Counted from the stretch's first letter, positions 43,234-52,911 are shown. The stretch is DNA of 64,000 nt from Maricaulis maris (GCF_003634045.1 NZ_RBIM01000005.1:1-64000), one strand, 5' to 3'. Notes: a model not told the origin generated them from the letters alone. A program made the numbers and translations.

Positions 43234-43650
43234 ATGAGCAATCACGCACTGCGCGTTCTGCATGTAGAAGACGATTTCGCCGATGCGATGCTCGTCCAGC
43301 ATGCCGTGTGCGAAGCGGGTGATCTGGACATCTCTTTCGAGGTGGCCCGCACGCTCAAGGACGCCAAGCGCTGCCTCGCCCGGTCGCAATATGATCTCAT
43401 TCTGCTCGATCTGCGCCTGCCGGACTCGATCCATCCGACGGACACACTGGAAACAGCGCAATCCTGTGCCGGTGACACGCCCATGTTGATCCTGTCCGGC
43501 TCGATCATCGTCGATGAGGGGCATTTGCCCAGCGGTGTTGGCCGCGTCGACAAGAATTCCAGCTTTCGCAGTCCCAAGGGGGAGATGCCCTTGCATCTCG
43601 CGCACATGATCCGCGAAGCCGCTGAGTCCGCCGATATCCAGACCATCTGA
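43234..43650 (+). CDS. Single-domain response regulator
   Basis: The 138-residue receiver domain has acidic pocket HVEDDFAD, phospho-acceptor Asp in ILLDLRLPDS, Ser in LILSGS, and Lys in VDKNSSF. No output domain. Similar in kind to the regulator at 40894. ATG 43234 follows AGGGAGG. Partner kinases are not encoded nearby. Confidence 0.82.
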   Translation: MSNHALRVLHVEDDFADAMLVQHAVCEAGDLDISFEVARTLKDAKRCLARSQYDLILLDLRLPDSIHPTDTLETAQSCAGDTPMLILSGSIIVDEGHLPSGVGRVDKNSSFRSPKGEMPLHLAHMIREAAESADIQTI

Positions 43651-43748
43651 CCGCGCCCGACAGGGGACATGCAAGGGGCGTTTTACCGCTTGTTCCCGTG
43701 CCGACCGCCGCTAACCTTGCGCCTTCAGTCAGCGACAGGGAGAGCGCA

Positions 43749-44540
43749 ATGAGCCAGGCGGACGTGATCGATTACGAGATCGGCGGCGAGGACATCCAGT
43801 ATGTCGAGATCGAACTGGACCCGGGCGAAAGCGTGGTGTCCGAAGCGGGCGCGATGATGTTCAAGGCGCCGAGCATCAGCATGGAAGCGGTGTTCGGTGA
43901 CGGTTCCCAGAAGAACCAGGGCGTCTGGGGCGCCCTCGCCGGCGCCGGCAAGCGGCTCCTCACCGGCGAAAGCCTGTTCATGACTGTCTTCACCCATGGT
44001 GGGCAGGGCAAGGCCAAGGTGGCGTTCGCAGCGCCCTATCCCGGCACCATCATCCCGGTCCACCTGCCCGATCTCGGTGGCGAGCTGATCTGCCAGAAGG
44101 ACAGCTTCCTGGCGGCAGCCAAGGGCGTCTCGGTCGGGATCGCCCTGCAAAAGCGCATCATGACGGGCCTGTTCGGCGGCGAGGGCTTCATCATGCAACG
44201 CCTTGAGGGCACGGGCTGGGTCTTTGTCCATGCCGGCGGCACGTTGATCGAGCGTGAGCTGGCGCCGGGCGAGGAGCTTCACGTCGATACCGGCTGTGTC
44301 GTCGCCTATACGCCGGGCGTTGATTTCGAGATCGAGCGGGCCGGCAATATCAAGTCGATGATCTTTGGCGGTGAAGGCGTGTTCTTTGCCCGCCTGCGTG
44401 GACCGGGCAAGGTCTGGATCCAGTCGATGCCCTTCTCGCGCCTGGCGGGCCGCATCCTGGCCAATGTCCCGGTGACCGGGTCCGGTCAGGGCGAAGGCTC
44501 GGTGCTGGGGCCCTTGGGGTCAATCATGCGTGGCAATTGA
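43749..44540 (+). CDS. TIGR00266/AIM24-family protein
   Basis: The product has 263 residues from ATG 43749, behind GGGAGAG. Family features are YVEIELDPGESVVSEAGAMMFKAPSI, GLFGGEGFIMQRLEGTGWVFVHAGG and DTGCVVAYTPGVDFEI, a double beta-helix fold of repeated strands. Relatives include mitochondrial AIM24 and bacterial proteins of unknown role. No signal peptide. Confidence 0.88.
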   Translation: MSQADVIDYEIGGEDIQYVEIELDPGESVVSEAGAMMFKAPSISMEAVFGDGSQKNQGVWGALAGAGKRLLTGESLFMTVFTHGGQGKAKVAFAAPYPGTIIPVHLPDLGGELICQKDSFLAAAKGVSVGIALQKRIMTGLFGGEGFIMQRLEGTGWVFVHAGGTLIERELAPGEELHVDTGCVVAYTPGVDFEIERAGNIKSMIFGGEGVFFARLRGPGKVWIQSMPFSRLAGRILANVPVTGSGQGEGSVLGPLGSIMRGN

Positions 44541-44595
44541 CGGCAGGCCGGTTTTCGTGCGCCGGGCGGTATGGGCGGCCCGGCGCATACATTAT

Positions 44596-44614
44596 GCAGT
44601 TGACAGTCATTCGC
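44596..44614. promoter_or_regulatory. Possible Fur-type iron box upstream of bfd
   Basis: GCAGTTGACAGTCATTCGC is a 19-bp imperfect palindrome (6 of 9 positions pair) located about 50 bp before the bfd start. Iron control of bfd-bfr is expected from biology; the site itself is only a visual match. Confidence 0.3.
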
Positions 44615-44661
44615 ATTCACGGGAAAGATTGCGAAAGGCTTTCAGGAAACCGTGTCCGTCC

Positions 44662-44859
44662 ATGTATGTCTGCATCTGCAACGCGCTGCGCGATCGCGAG
44701 CTCAAGGCTGCCGCCGCCGACCCGTCCGTCAAGGGCGCGGCTTGCGTGTTCCGGGCTTGTGACGCCAAGCCGAAATGTGGTCGCTGCCTGCCGGACGTCG
44801 CCGACATGATCGCCGCCAACCGGCTTGGCCCGGACGGTTTTGCCGCGGCCGCTGAATAA
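44662..44859 (+). CDS. bfd: Bacterioferritin-associated ferredoxin
   Basis: The 65-residue BFD-like [2Fe-2S] protein has Cys in MYVCICNAL and in KCGRCLPDV, the four-Cys C-x-C...C-x2-C arrangement, plus further Cys in ACVFRACD. It reduces ferric iron in bacterioferritin to release it. ATG 44662 is chosen because the frame before it is non-coding; bfr follows about 100 bp downstream. Confidence 0.92.
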   Translation: MYVCICNALRDRELKAAAADPSVKGAACVFRACDAKPKCGRCLPDVADMIAANRLGPDGFAAAAE

Positions 44860-44957
44860 TCGCGACCGATACCCACTTTCACTTGCAAACTTAACGTTTT
44901 GGCCTGCGCTCGGCTTTCCGTAGAGTAGCATGTATTGCTGCGCACGGGAGAACCGCC

Positions 44958-45437
44958 ATGAAGGGCGATGCCAAGGTCATTGAATTGCTGAACGGAGCGC
45001 TCAAGCTCGAACTGGCAGCCGTGAACCAGTACTTTCTGCATGCGCGCATGTTCAAGGATTGGGGTTTCGCGAAGATCGCCAAGGTCGAGTATGAGGAATC
45101 GATCGACGAGATGAAGCATGCGGACATGCTGATCGAACGCATTCTTTTCCTCGAAGGCCTGCCCGCCGTCCAGGACCTCGCCCGCATCTATATCGGCGAA
45201 ACGCTGAAGGAATGCCTTGAGTGCGACCTCAAGGTCGAGCAGCGCGCCCATCCTTACTACAAGGAAGCGATCGCCTATTGTGAAGAAGCGGGCGACTATG
45301 TCTCGCGCAAGATTTTCACCGACATTCTCGACAGCGAAGAAGAGCATATCGACTTCCTCGAAACCCAGCTGGGCCTGATCGAGAAGATCGGCGAGGCGCG
45401 TTACATGCAGTCGCAGATGGCGCCTGGCGAGGGATAG
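44958..45437 (+). CDS. bfr: Bacterioferritin
   Basis: The 159-residue four-helix ferritin fold has di-iron ligands in LELAAVNQYFLHARM and EESIDEMKHAD and in ILDSEEEHIDFLE. Met in DEMKHADM corresponds to the haem-ligating Met52 of E. coli Bfr. It stores iron as a 24-mer and pairs with the bfd gene upstream. Confidence 0.96.
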   Translation: MKGDAKVIELLNGALKLELAAVNQYFLHARMFKDWGFAKIAKVEYEESIDEMKHADMLIERILFLEGLPAVQDLARIYIGETLKECLECDLKVEQRAHPYYKEAIAYCEEAGDYVSRKIFTDILDSEEEHIDFLETQLGLIEKIGEARYMQSQMAPGEG

Positions 45438-45441
45438 GCGC

Positions 45442-45470
45442 CGGCCATTGGGTGGCCGTGCTATTTCCTT
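45442..45470 (+). terminator. Possible terminator after bfr
   Basis: CGGCCA (45442-45447) and TGGCCG (45453-45458) pair over a 5-nt loop, followed by a short TATTTCCTT run. Weak, but suitably placed. Confidence 0.4.
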
Positions 45471-45551
45471 GAACGCACAAGCATGATTACATTCCTGTTA
45501 CGTTGACCTGTCAGCCCGGCCTGCCGCGCCGGGGGCAACGCCGGGGAGATC

Positions 45552-46229
45552 ATGTTCCGAGCCATCATTCCTGCCGTGCTGGCAAGCTGCCTGTTTGTTG
45601 GCCCCGGGCACGCGGCCGACCCGCCGATCTTCCAGCCCGGCGCGCCGGGCAGTGCCGCCCGCACCGTCACGCCGGACGAATCGATCAGCCTGGCCGGCAG
45701 CCGATATACCGCTGACGATGTCGCCTTCATGCAGCATATGATCGTGCATCACGGTCAGGCCGTTGACATGGGTAATCTGATCGCCGAACGGACCGACAAT
45801 CGCGATATCGCCCTTATGGGAGATCGCATTGCCCGCTCACAGGCTTCTGAAATCGAGATGATGCGCGCCTGGCTGGTCCGCCGCGGATTGCCGACCGCGA
45901 TGTCGCACGCCCCGGCCGGTCACGCGATGGCGACGGGTCATGGCGGGCATCACGGGGCGCATGGGGCACCGTCCGATGTGCCGTTGATGGCTGGCATGCT
46001 GTCGCCGGCGCAAATGGCCGAACTGGCTGCCGCAAGGGGTGATGCGTTCGACCGCCTCTATCTCACCGGCATGATCCACCACCACCAGGGCGCCATCGGC
46101 ATGGTCGATCGTCTGCTTGCCGATGCCGGCAATGGTGAGGATCCGCAATTGTCGGAATTCCTGTCTGCGGTCATCGCCGACCAATCCGCCGAGATCGCGC
46201 GCATGCGTGGCCTGCTCGCCGGGCTTTAG
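45552..46229 (+). CDS. DUF305 family secreted protein
   Basis: The 225-residue protein has a signal peptide (MFRAIIPAVLASCLFVGPGHA) and two DUF305 four-helix units, marked by FMQHMIVHHGQAVDMGNLIAERT and YLTGMIHHHQGAIGMVDRLLADAG. The His/Met clusters are a likely metal site. A His/Gly-rich linker joins the units (GHAMATGHGGHHGAHG). The family is often found near copper genes, but this copy is in the core half. It is followed after 25 bp by a beta-propeller lipoprotein gene, a frequent pairing. Confidence 0.85.
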   Translation: MFRAIIPAVLASCLFVGPGHAADPPIFQPGAPGSAARTVTPDESISLAGSRYTADDVAFMQHMIVHHGQAVDMGNLIAERTDNRDIALMGDRIARSQASEIEMMRAWLVRRGLPTAMSHAPAGHAMATGHGGHHGAHGAPSDVPLMAGMLSPAQMAELAAARGDAFDRLYLTGMIHHHQGAIGMVDRLLADAGNGEDPQLSEFLSAVIADQSAEIARMRGLLAGL

Positions 46230-46254
46230 CTTTTCGACGTCCGAGGGGGACATC

Positions 46255-48156
46255 ATGACACCGAATTTCAGATCCATGGTTTCGTTGGCCGCGCTTGGCG
46301 CCGCCCTCGCCGCCTGTTCACCGGCCGCCGAGGAGGTTGCGAGCGGGCCGCCCTCGCGCGCCGATCTCGCGCCGGGCCTGTTTGACGCCGGTTCGGTGAT
46401 CTGGAATCTCGAACGGACGGCCTCGGTGCCGCCACCGGATGGTTTCTTTGATCGCGACACCGCGATGATCGCCCTCAGCATCCCCGCCGACGAGGCCGGT
46501 GCGGCGATCGAGGACGAGGCCCCTGACGGCGCCGATGAAGGCGCCGACGAAGATACCCACGAAGACGCCAATGAAGACACGGATGACGACGAGGGCACCG
46601 GGCCGGGCCTCCTTTCCTTCGCCAATTCCGACCTCGCCTTCACCGGCGACCGGGTCATTGTCGGCGGGTTTCATGGCTTTAACGTCTATGACGCTGCCAA
46701 TCCCGACGACCCGCAGCATATCCTGTCCGTGGTCTGCCCCGGCGGTCAGGGCGATGTCTCGGTGCACGGGAGTCTGGTCTTCTTCTCGACCGAACAAAAC
46801 CGGGGCCGCCTCGATTGCGGCAATGATGGCGTTGATGACGAGTCCAGCCCGGAACGCTTCCTCGGTGTACGCATCTTCGATATCAGCGACCTGTCAGCGC
46901 CGCGCCAGGTGGCCGCTGTCCAGACCTGCCGCGGTTCGCACACCCACACGTTCGTGCCGCACCCGAGCGATGACCGCACCGCCTATATCTATGTTCAGGG
47001 CACCAGCAGCGTCCGTCCGGACAGCGAACTCGCCGGCTGTAGCGGTGGCGAGCCGGACGAAAATCCCGAGACCGCGCTCTACAGTATCGACGTGATCGAG
47101 GTCCCGCTCGACGCTCCGGAACAGGCCGCCATCGTCAGTCGGCCGCGCATCTTCACCGATTACGAGACCGGCGAGATTGCCGGCCTGTGGGCTGGCGGCG
47201 AAATGGAAGAGGGTGCCCAGACGGCCGCATCCACCGTGGCTTGCCACGACATCACGGTCTATCCGGAGATGGGGCTGGCCGGCGGGGCCTGCGGCGGAAA
47301 CGGTATCCTTCTGGACATTTCCGACCCGGTGAATCCGCGCCGCATCTCCGACCTCGCCGATCCCAACATGGCCTATTGGCACTCGGCGACCTTTTCCAAC
47401 GATGCCAGCAAAGTCCTGTTCACCGATGAGTGGGGCGGTGGTTTGGGCGCCCGTTGTCAGGCCGACGATCCGGCCGAATGGGGTGCTGACCTGATTGCCG
47501 ATATCGTCGATGGTGAGCTGCAGCGGCGCGGCTTCTTCAAAATCCCGGGTGAACAATCGGCGATCGAGAACTGTGTTGCCCACAACGGCAATATCATCCC
47601 GGTCCCGGGGCGCGATATCATGGTGCAGGGCTGGTATAGTGGCGGCCTCTCGATCATCGACTTCACCGACAGTGACAATCCGTTCGAGATTGCCTTTTTT
47701 GACCAGGGTCCGCTGGGCCCCGACGCCCTGCGCGTCGGCGGCTATTGGGCGGCCTACTGGCATAATGGCCGCATCTGGGCGCCAGAGTTGGTTCGCGGCA
47801 TGGATGTTTTCCGCCTGCAGCCAAGCGAATTTCTGACGGCCAACGAGATCGCCGCAGCGGAGCTCATTCACTTTGACGAGGCGAACACCCAGACGCAGTT
47901 GCACGTTACCTGGCCGGACCAGCCCGTGGTCGCCCTGGCCTTGCTCGACCAGATCGGTCGCACCGATGTGCTTGACGGCGGCGTGCTGGCCGCGATCGGC
48001 GAGACTGTCGAAGCTTGGTCGGCGGGAGAGGCTCATGCTGAAACGCTGGCGGCGGCAGGCGCGTCCCTGACGGCGGCAGCGGCTCAGCCCGGCCTGTCTT
48101 CGGCTGATGCTGACCGTCTTTCGACGCTCGGCGGGATCCTGTCGCGGGTCAATTAG
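46255..48156 (+). CDS. LVIVD-type beta-propeller lipoprotein
   Basis: The product has 633 residues from ATG 46255, with a lipobox ALAAC. A strongly acidic stretch (about 85-115) contains alternating Asp and Glu. LVIVD-like propeller repeats follow (LAFTGDRVIVGGFHGFNVYDAANPDDP, GVRIFDISDLSAPRQVAAVQTC, GILLDISDPVNPRRISDLADP, GLSIIDFTDSDNPFEIAFF). GSHTHTF and several Cys could hold metal or form disulfides. Function unknown; probably co-transcribed with the DUF305 gene. Confidence 0.75.
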   Translation: MTPNFRSMVSLAALGAALAACSPAAEEVASGPPSRADLAPGLFDAGSVIWNLERTASVPPPDGFFDRDTAMIALSIPADEAGAAIEDEAPDGADEGADEDTHEDANEDTDDDEGTGPGLLSFANSDLAFTGDRVIVGGFHGFNVYDAANPDDPQHILSVVCPGGQGDVSVHGSLVFFSTEQNRGRLDCGNDGVDDESSPERFLGVRIFDISDLSAPRQVAAVQTCRGSHTHTFVPHPSDDRTAYIYVQGTSSVRPDSELAGCSGGEPDENPETALYSIDVIEVPLDAPEQAAIVSRPRIFTDYETGEIAGLWAGGEMEEGAQTAASTVACHDITVYPEMGLAGGACGGNGILLDISDPVNPRRISDLADPNMAYWHSATFSNDASKVLFTDEWGGGLGARCQADDPAEWGADLIADIVDGELQRRGFFKIPGEQSAIENCVAHNGNIIPVPGRDIMVQGWYSGGLSIIDFTDSDNPFEIAFFDQGPLGPDALRVGGYWAAYWHNGRIWAPELVRGMDVFRLQPSEFLTANEIAAAELIHFDEANTQTQLHVTWPDQPVVALALLDQIGRTDVLDGGVLAAIGETVEAWSAGEAHAETLAAAGASLTAAAAQPGLSSADADRLSTLGGILSRVN

Positions 48157-48167
48157 GCCAATAAGAA

Positions 48168-48207
48168 ACCGGGCGGGCCGGCTTGAATCCGACCCGCCCC
48201 GGCTTTC
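48168..48207. terminator. Bidirectional terminator between convergent genes
   Basis: AAACCGGGCGGG (48168-48179) pairs with CCCGCCCCGGCTTT (48194-48207) with one bulge. A and T runs at the ends let it serve both the propeller gene and the convergent GST gene. Confidence 0.65.
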
Positions 48208-48222
48208 GTCGCGCCAGATGTC

Positions 48223-49074
48223 CTAGCGCTTGGTGTCGAAATCGGCGGCGCTGTGGCGTTCGGGAAGCTGATTGGCTTCCTCGCCCCAGACCCGATTGAC
48301 CCGGATACCGCGTTTGACGGCCGGGCGATCGGCAATCTCGGCCGCCCAGCGTTGCACATGCGTGTAATCCCGGACTGATAAGAACTCGCCAGCCTCGTAG
48401 AGAACGCCGCGGGCGAGCGCGCCATACCAGGCCCAGACCGCCATGTCGGCGATCGAGTATTCAGCGCCGGCCAGATAGGGGCGTTCGGCAAGCGTCCGGT
48501 CGAGCACATCCATCTGGCGCTTCACCTCCATGGCAAAACGATTGATCGGATACTCCCATTTTTCCGGCGCATAGGCGTAGAAATGGCCAAAGCCGCCGCC
48601 CAGATAAGGCGCGGAACCCATCTGCCAGAAGAGCCAGTTCAGGGCCTCGGTGCGGCTGGCATGATCGGTTGGCAGGAAGGCGCCGAACTTCTCCGCCAGA
48701 TAGAGCAGGATCGCGCCGGATTCGAAGACACGGGTCGGTGTCTCGGTGCTGTGGTCCATCAGGGCCGGGATCTTGGAGTTCGGATTGACCGCGACAAAGC
48801 CGGATGAGAACTGGTCGCCCTCGGTAATCCGCACCAGCCAGGCATCATATTCGGCCTCGCTGTGACCGAGCTCCAGCAGCTCCTCAAGCAGGATGGTGAC
48901 CTTCACACCATTGGGCGTGGCCAGCGAATAGAGTTGCAGCGGATGCTTGCCGACCGGCAGGTCCTTGTCATGGGTCGAGCCGGCAATCGGTCGGTTGATA
49001 CTGGCGAAGCGGCCACCGCTCTCGCTGTCCCAGGTCCATACTTTCGGCGGCACGTATTGGCTGGTCTCGGTCAT
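48223..49074 (-). CDS. yghU: Glutathione S-transferase, YghU type
   Basis: The product has 283 residues from ATG 49074, near E. coli YghU (288). The long N-terminal arm (WTWDSESGGRFASINRPIAGSTHDKDLPVGKHPLQLYS) is specific for the YghU/Nu-class enzymes. It is followed by the thioredoxin-like part with NPNSKIPAL and ESGAILLYLAEKFG, and an all-helical part (GGGFGHFYAYAPEKWEYPINRFAMEVKRQMDVLD). Expected activity: disulfide-bond reductase or peroxidase with glutathione. Confidence 0.92.
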   Translation of the reverse strand: MTETSQYVPPKVWTWDSESGGRFASINRPIAGSTHDKDLPVGKHPLQLYSLATPNGVKVTILLEELLELGHSEAEYDAWLVRITEGDQFSSGFVAVNPNSKIPALMDHSTETPTRVFESGAILLYLAEKFGAFLPTDHASRTEALNWLFWQMGSAPYLGGGFGHFYAYAPEKWEYPINRFAMEVKRQMDVLDRTLAERPYLAGAEYSIADMAVWAWYGALARGVLYEAGEFLSVRDYTHVQRWAAEIADRPAVKRGIRVNRVWGEEANQLPERHSAADFDTKR

Positions 49075-49217
49075 GAAGGCACCCTGTTTGCTTGCGCCGA
49101 TATGTAAGGCGCTCGACGCGAGGCACAAGGCGTGTTGCCTGATCGATCAGACCGGGCAGCGGTTCGAGTGGCGTGGAAGCAAAGAAAACTGGTCAAGGCT
49201 GATGGATCAGGCTCGAA

Positions 49218-49312
49218 CATCCCAGCCTTGAGCGCGCTTCATGTGAGCACGAACCCCAACACCAAGGGTGGGCCTGAGCACGGGTTCGAGCGCAACGGAA
49301 GCAATGAAAGAA

Positions 49313-49315
<3 letters not shown>
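49218..49315 (-). repeat. Block-A trailer repeat behind tRNA-Thr
   Basis: In tRNA orientation the CCA is followed by TTCTTTCATTGCTTCCGTTG, then GCGCTCGAACC, a GGGGTTCG block and TCACATGAAGCGCGCTCA. The blocks at 32626 and 32866 share this order and most of these motifs. Confidence 0.7.
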
Positions 49316-49388
<73 letters not shown>

Positions 49389-49478
49389 TTACCACAGGCC
49401 TGCCGACCGTCACCGGTCGAGAGGCGGCGGAAACTAACCGCGAATGGGGCGGTCGGCAAGCCCTTCATCATGGCAAAA

Positions 49479-50108
49479 TCAGCGGTTCACGACCGTGTCG
49501 CGAAGGCGATCCAGCACCGGTTCGGCAAGGCAGTCGAAATCCGGCGGCCCCATATTGGTGATGATGATGTCGGCCAGGGGTTTTTGCGGCTCGACATGCA
49601 GGGTGTGCATGGGTTCGACGATGGTGTCGAACTGGTGACGGACCGAGTCCGGTGTCCGGCCGCGTTCGGACACATCGCGTTTGAGGCGGCGCTCGAAACG
49701 CACCGGGCGGGTGGCGGACACATAGATGACCAGGTCGAACAATTCGGCCAGGTCGGGTGTCGCGACCGCGTGCAAACCCTCGATGATGATGGCCGGAGCC
49801 GGCTCCACACGGCGGGTTTCGCGCTTGCGCGAATGGGTTGCGAAATCATATTGCGGGATGTCGACGGCGGCGCCGGCCTTCAGCGCCCGCAGGTGTTTAA
49901 CCAGGAGTGCGTGCTCCTTGGAGGCGGGTTCGTCGAAATTGAAGCTGGCCGGATCGAAATCATCGAGCAGGGTCGCGTCGAGATAATAATCATCTTCCTT
50001 GATGACACAGGCGCCCGGAATTGCATCCGCGATGGCGTAGGCGAGGCGGGTCTTGCCGGAGGCGGAGCCACCGACAATCGCTATCAGGGTTACGTCGGGC
50101 CCGCTCAC
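49479..50108 (-). CDS. udk: Uridine kinase-like P-loop kinase
   Basis: The 209-residue protein has Walker A GGSASGKT (about residues 13-20), EDDYYLD after the first strand, YDFATHSRKRETRRVEP and IIIEGLHAV, the pattern of uridine kinase/phosphoribulokinase enzymes. It phosphorylates uridine or a related nucleoside. The start is GTG 50108, overlapping the end of the HemY-like gene by 4 bp; it is the last gene of the hemC-led minus-strand operon. Confidence 0.82.
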   Translation of the reverse strand: MSGPDVTLIAIVGGSASGKTRLAYAIADAIPGACVIKEDDYYLDATLLDDFDPASFNFDEPASKEHALLVKHLRALKAGAAVDIPQYDFATHSRKRETRRVEPAPAIIIEGLHAVATPDLAELFDLVIYVSATRPVRFERRLKRDVSERGRTPDSVRHQFDTIVEPMHTLHVEPQKPLADIIITNMGPPDFDCLAEPVLDRLRDTVVNR

Positions 50109-51571
50109 GCGCTGCGTCCGGGTTTGCCCTCGCCCTCGTCCGGCACGCCCGGGTCGTCAGGCATGCGCGCCGGAGTGTCGGCGAAGCTGGCTGTGCGCGA
50201 TGTGGCGGATTTGACCGGTCGGGGCGCGTCGAGGAGTGCGGTTTCAGGCACCGCACCAGCGGCGCGTTCATAGCGCTCATAACGCGGATGGGTCAGGCGG
50301 TTTTCATCGCCGAAGACATAGACCATGCGTTTCCAGTCGTCCGGTGTATAGGCGAACAGACGGCCTTCCGGATCAATATCGGACCAGTCGGCATCGGCGC
50401 CGGCATGCGAGGCGCGGGTCATCCAGCGACGGGCCAGCTCGTCCTTGCCGTCGAGGCGCGCCAGCCGGGCCGACAGGGCACACAGGCGCGAGGAGGGCTG
50501 CCCGCTTTCCATCAGCGGGTCCAGCAGGGTGCGGGCGGCGGGTGCATCACCCTCCTCCAACGCCGTCTGGATCAGGATGAGGCGGCTTTCGCGATGGTCC
50601 GGATTGAGCTCGGCCAGCGCCTTGAGGCGCTCCATCCGTTTGGCCTTGGTGTCGGATTTCCGCAAGTCCTGGAAGGCGCGGGCGAGAGCCGGATGCGGCG
50701 CGGCAGCCCACGCTGATTCCAGAACTTCGGCGGCGCGCTTGTGACGGCGGCCATCGGCGAGGAGGCGGGCAGCGAGGGCCGCCGCCGGGGCAAAGCCTGG
50801 CGCGGCGCGGTGGGCTGATACCGCCAGCTCGCGCGCGGTCTCGGCATCATTGGTCTCGGCTTCCAGCGCCGCTGCGGTCAGCAGCACGCTGCGGCGACGA
50901 CGGCCGGTATCCGGTGCGACATGTTTGCGGCGCTCGCCCTCGGTCAGTGTGGTCAGGGCGTCCTGCCAACGCGCCTTGGCGACCTGGGCATCGAACAGTG
51001 CATCAAAGGCCCAGCGCGCGCCCTTGGCTTGCTGGAACGCGTCGGCGGCGTGGTCGATCGTGGCGCCAAGATCGCCGCGTTCGCTGGACAGCTGGGCGAG
51101 GCCGCGCCGGGCAACAACCCGCGTTCGCTGATCTTCCAGCAGGGCTTCATAATGGGTCTGGGCGCCATCCAGATTGCCAGCCGACTCAGCGGCCCGGGCA
51201 GCGAGCAGGCGGGACAGGGCCGGCCTGTCGAGCAGGGCGTCGGCACGGGCGGCCTGGCGCACAGCCGCTTCACCGTCCCCGGCAGCCGACGCGATCAGGG
51301 CCTTTTCCAGTGCGTCATAGCCTTGCTCACGACGACGGCGGCCCATGAAACCCTTCACCTTGTCCGGCGAAGTCCACAACAGGTAGATGCCCCACCAGAT
51401 CACCAGCATCAGGAAGGCAAACAGGATCACGCCGCCGGCAGCGACGACGAACGGCATTTCGGTCTGAACACCGAGGAATTCAAAGGAGGCATGGCCGGGG
51501 TTGAGTGCCAGGAAAGCGCCGAGGGCGGCGGTCAGCAGCGCAAAGACAACGGCCAGGATGAGGCGGATCAT
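50105..51571 (-). CDS. HemY-like TPR membrane protein
   Basis: The 488-residue protein has two N-terminal membrane helices (LILAVVFALLTAALGAFLAL and VVAAGGVILFAFLMLVIWWGIYLLW) followed by HemY_N and TPR repeats (DALEKALIASAAGDGEAAVRQAARADALL and later). It is the usual partner of hemC/hemD and Mic60 in alphaproteobacteria. Its role in haem synthesis is structural or unknown. It overlaps the Mic60 gene by 4 bp. Confidence 0.88.
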   Translation of the reverse strand: MIRLILAVVFALLTAALGAFLALNPGHASFEFLGVQTEMPFVVAAGGVILFAFLMLVIWWGIYLLWTSPDKVKGFMGRRRREQGYDALEKALIASAAGDGEAAVRQAARADALLDRPALSRLLAARAAESAGNLDGAQTHYEALLEDQRTRVVARRGLAQLSSERGDLGATIDHAADAFQQAKGARWAFDALFDAQVAKARWQDALTTLTEGERRKHVAPDTGRRRRSVLLTAAALEAETNDAETARELAVSAHRAAPGFAPAAALAARLLADGRRHKRAAEVLESAWAAAPHPALARAFQDLRKSDTKAKRMERLKALAELNPDHRESRLILIQTALEEGDAPAARTLLDPLMESGQPSSRLCALSARLARLDGKDELARRWMTRASHAGADADWSDIDPEGRLFAYTPDDWKRMVYVFGDENRLTHPRYERYERAAGAVPETALLDAPRPVKSATSRTASFADTPARMPDDPGVPDEGEGKPGRSA

Positions 51572-52878
51572 GTCGGGTCGCTTCCCTGTTCAGCCGCTTC
51601 AGCCGCCAGCGCGTCGCGCAGTGCTTGCAGGCGCTGGTCGAGATCAAGCCGGGCCCGGGCCTGGATCAGCCAGTCTCTGGCGGTTTCAAGCGCTTCGCCG
51701 TCAAGCCGTTCGGCGATGGTCACGGCGCCCACCAGGTCGTTCTCGGCCAGTCGGCGCTCGGCCAGTGCGGTCATCGCCAGGGGGCCACTATCGCTGTCCG
51801 TGCCATCAGTCCGACGCACTTCGATCAGGCCGAAAAAGACCCGGCCCGGGCCGGCGGCTTCGCGGATCGCGTCGCCGGGAAAGCTTGCGGTCAGTTCTGA
51901 CAGGGTTGGCACGCCGGCGCGCGAATAACCGGCCATGGCTGCAAGGTCTGCCTGGCCGCGCCACAGCCGCGCCAGGGCAGCGCGCTCGGCCTCGAAACCG
52001 TCTCCGGTGCGGGCAATTTCGCGTAAGGCCGTCAGGGCCAGCGCGCGGGCGGCGAGCTGGCGCGAGGCTTGCCCGGTATCGACGGGTTGGCTGGACGCTG
52101 TCCGGGCCGCGCTGTCAGCACGATCCCTCGCCGTTTCGGCAAGCCCCCTGACCGTATCGAGTTCGCTCTGCAGCGCGACCAGGTCCTGACGCAGCCCGGC
52201 AATCGCCGGATCGGACCGGGCGGGCGCCGCGAGTGCATCGACCGAGGCTTCCACCGCCATGATCCGATCAGTCAACGCTTGCACGACCTGCGGATCAAGG
52301 GCAGCGCCATCGCCCGCCGATTGGCTGGCGTCCAGGGCTTGCTGGGCGCGGGCATCGGTCAGGGACTGGGCGGTTTCGAGGGCAGCGAGACGTGCTTCCA
52401 GCTCGCTTGGGTCAAACTGAGCCGCGGTGCCGGATGACGCATCATTGGCACTCACTTCCAGCCTGTCGAGCCGCGTTTCGATGGCCGACAGGTCGACGGT
52501 CTGTCCGCCTGACCCAGACCCGCCATTGGCTTCCAGTGTCGCCAGGCGTTGCTCCAGCGACCGGATATCAAGGGCAATCGCAGCGGCTGGGTCTTCGGCC
52601 TCAAGCGCACCAAGGCGGGTGTCCAGACCGGTGATCTCGCTGGTCAGGGCCGCGCGTTCGGCGGCGGCGCCGGCGTCCGGCATATCGGCGGCGGGGACGT
52701 AGCGCGAGGCGGCGAAGCCGACGGCGCCGCCGGCGACTGTCGCCAGCAGAAAGACGAGCACATGGCCCAGCGCGCCGCCGCGCTTGGGCGCAGTGGCACC
52801 GGCAGCGTGGCTGTCATCAGCCGGCTCGAACTCGGCGTCAACGGGTTCGGGATCGAGTGTGTCTTCGGGATTAGCCAT
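51568..52878 (-). CDS. Alphaproteobacterial Mic60/mitofilin homologue
   Basis: The 436-residue protein has an acidic, Pro/Ala-rich cytoplasmic N-terminus, one membrane helix (LGHVLVFLLATVAGGAVGFAASRYV, about 37-61) and a long periplasmic coiled coil with repeated L-x2-R-L-x2-LE heptads. The C-terminal mitofilin-like part includes RLAENDLVGAVTIAERLDGEALETARDWLIQARARLDLD. Placement between hemD and the HemY-like gene is the diagnostic context. Such proteins shape intracytoplasmic membranes and contact outer-membrane proteins. Confidence 0.85.
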   Translation of the reverse strand: MANPEDTLDPEPVDAEFEPADDSHAAGATAPKRGGALGHVLVFLLATVAGGAVGFAASRYVPAADMPDAGAAAERAALTSEITGLDTRLGALEAEDPAAAIALDIRSLEQRLATLEANGGSGSGGQTVDLSAIETRLDRLEVSANDASSGTAAQFDPSELEARLAALETAQSLTDARAQQALDASQSAGDGAALDPQVVQALTDRIMAVEASVDALAAPARSDPAIAGLRQDLVALQSELDTVRGLAETARDRADSAARTASSQPVDTGQASRQLAARALALTALREIARTGDGFEAERAALARLWRGQADLAAMAGYSRAGVPTLSELTASFPGDAIREAAGPGRVFFGLIEVRRTDGTDSDSGPLAMTALAERRLAENDLVGAVTIAERLDGEALETARDWLIQARARLDLDQRLQALRDALAAEAAEQGSDPT

Positions 52879-52911
52879 GACGGCCCATGATTCGTGCGAA
52901 TTTGCGCCAGC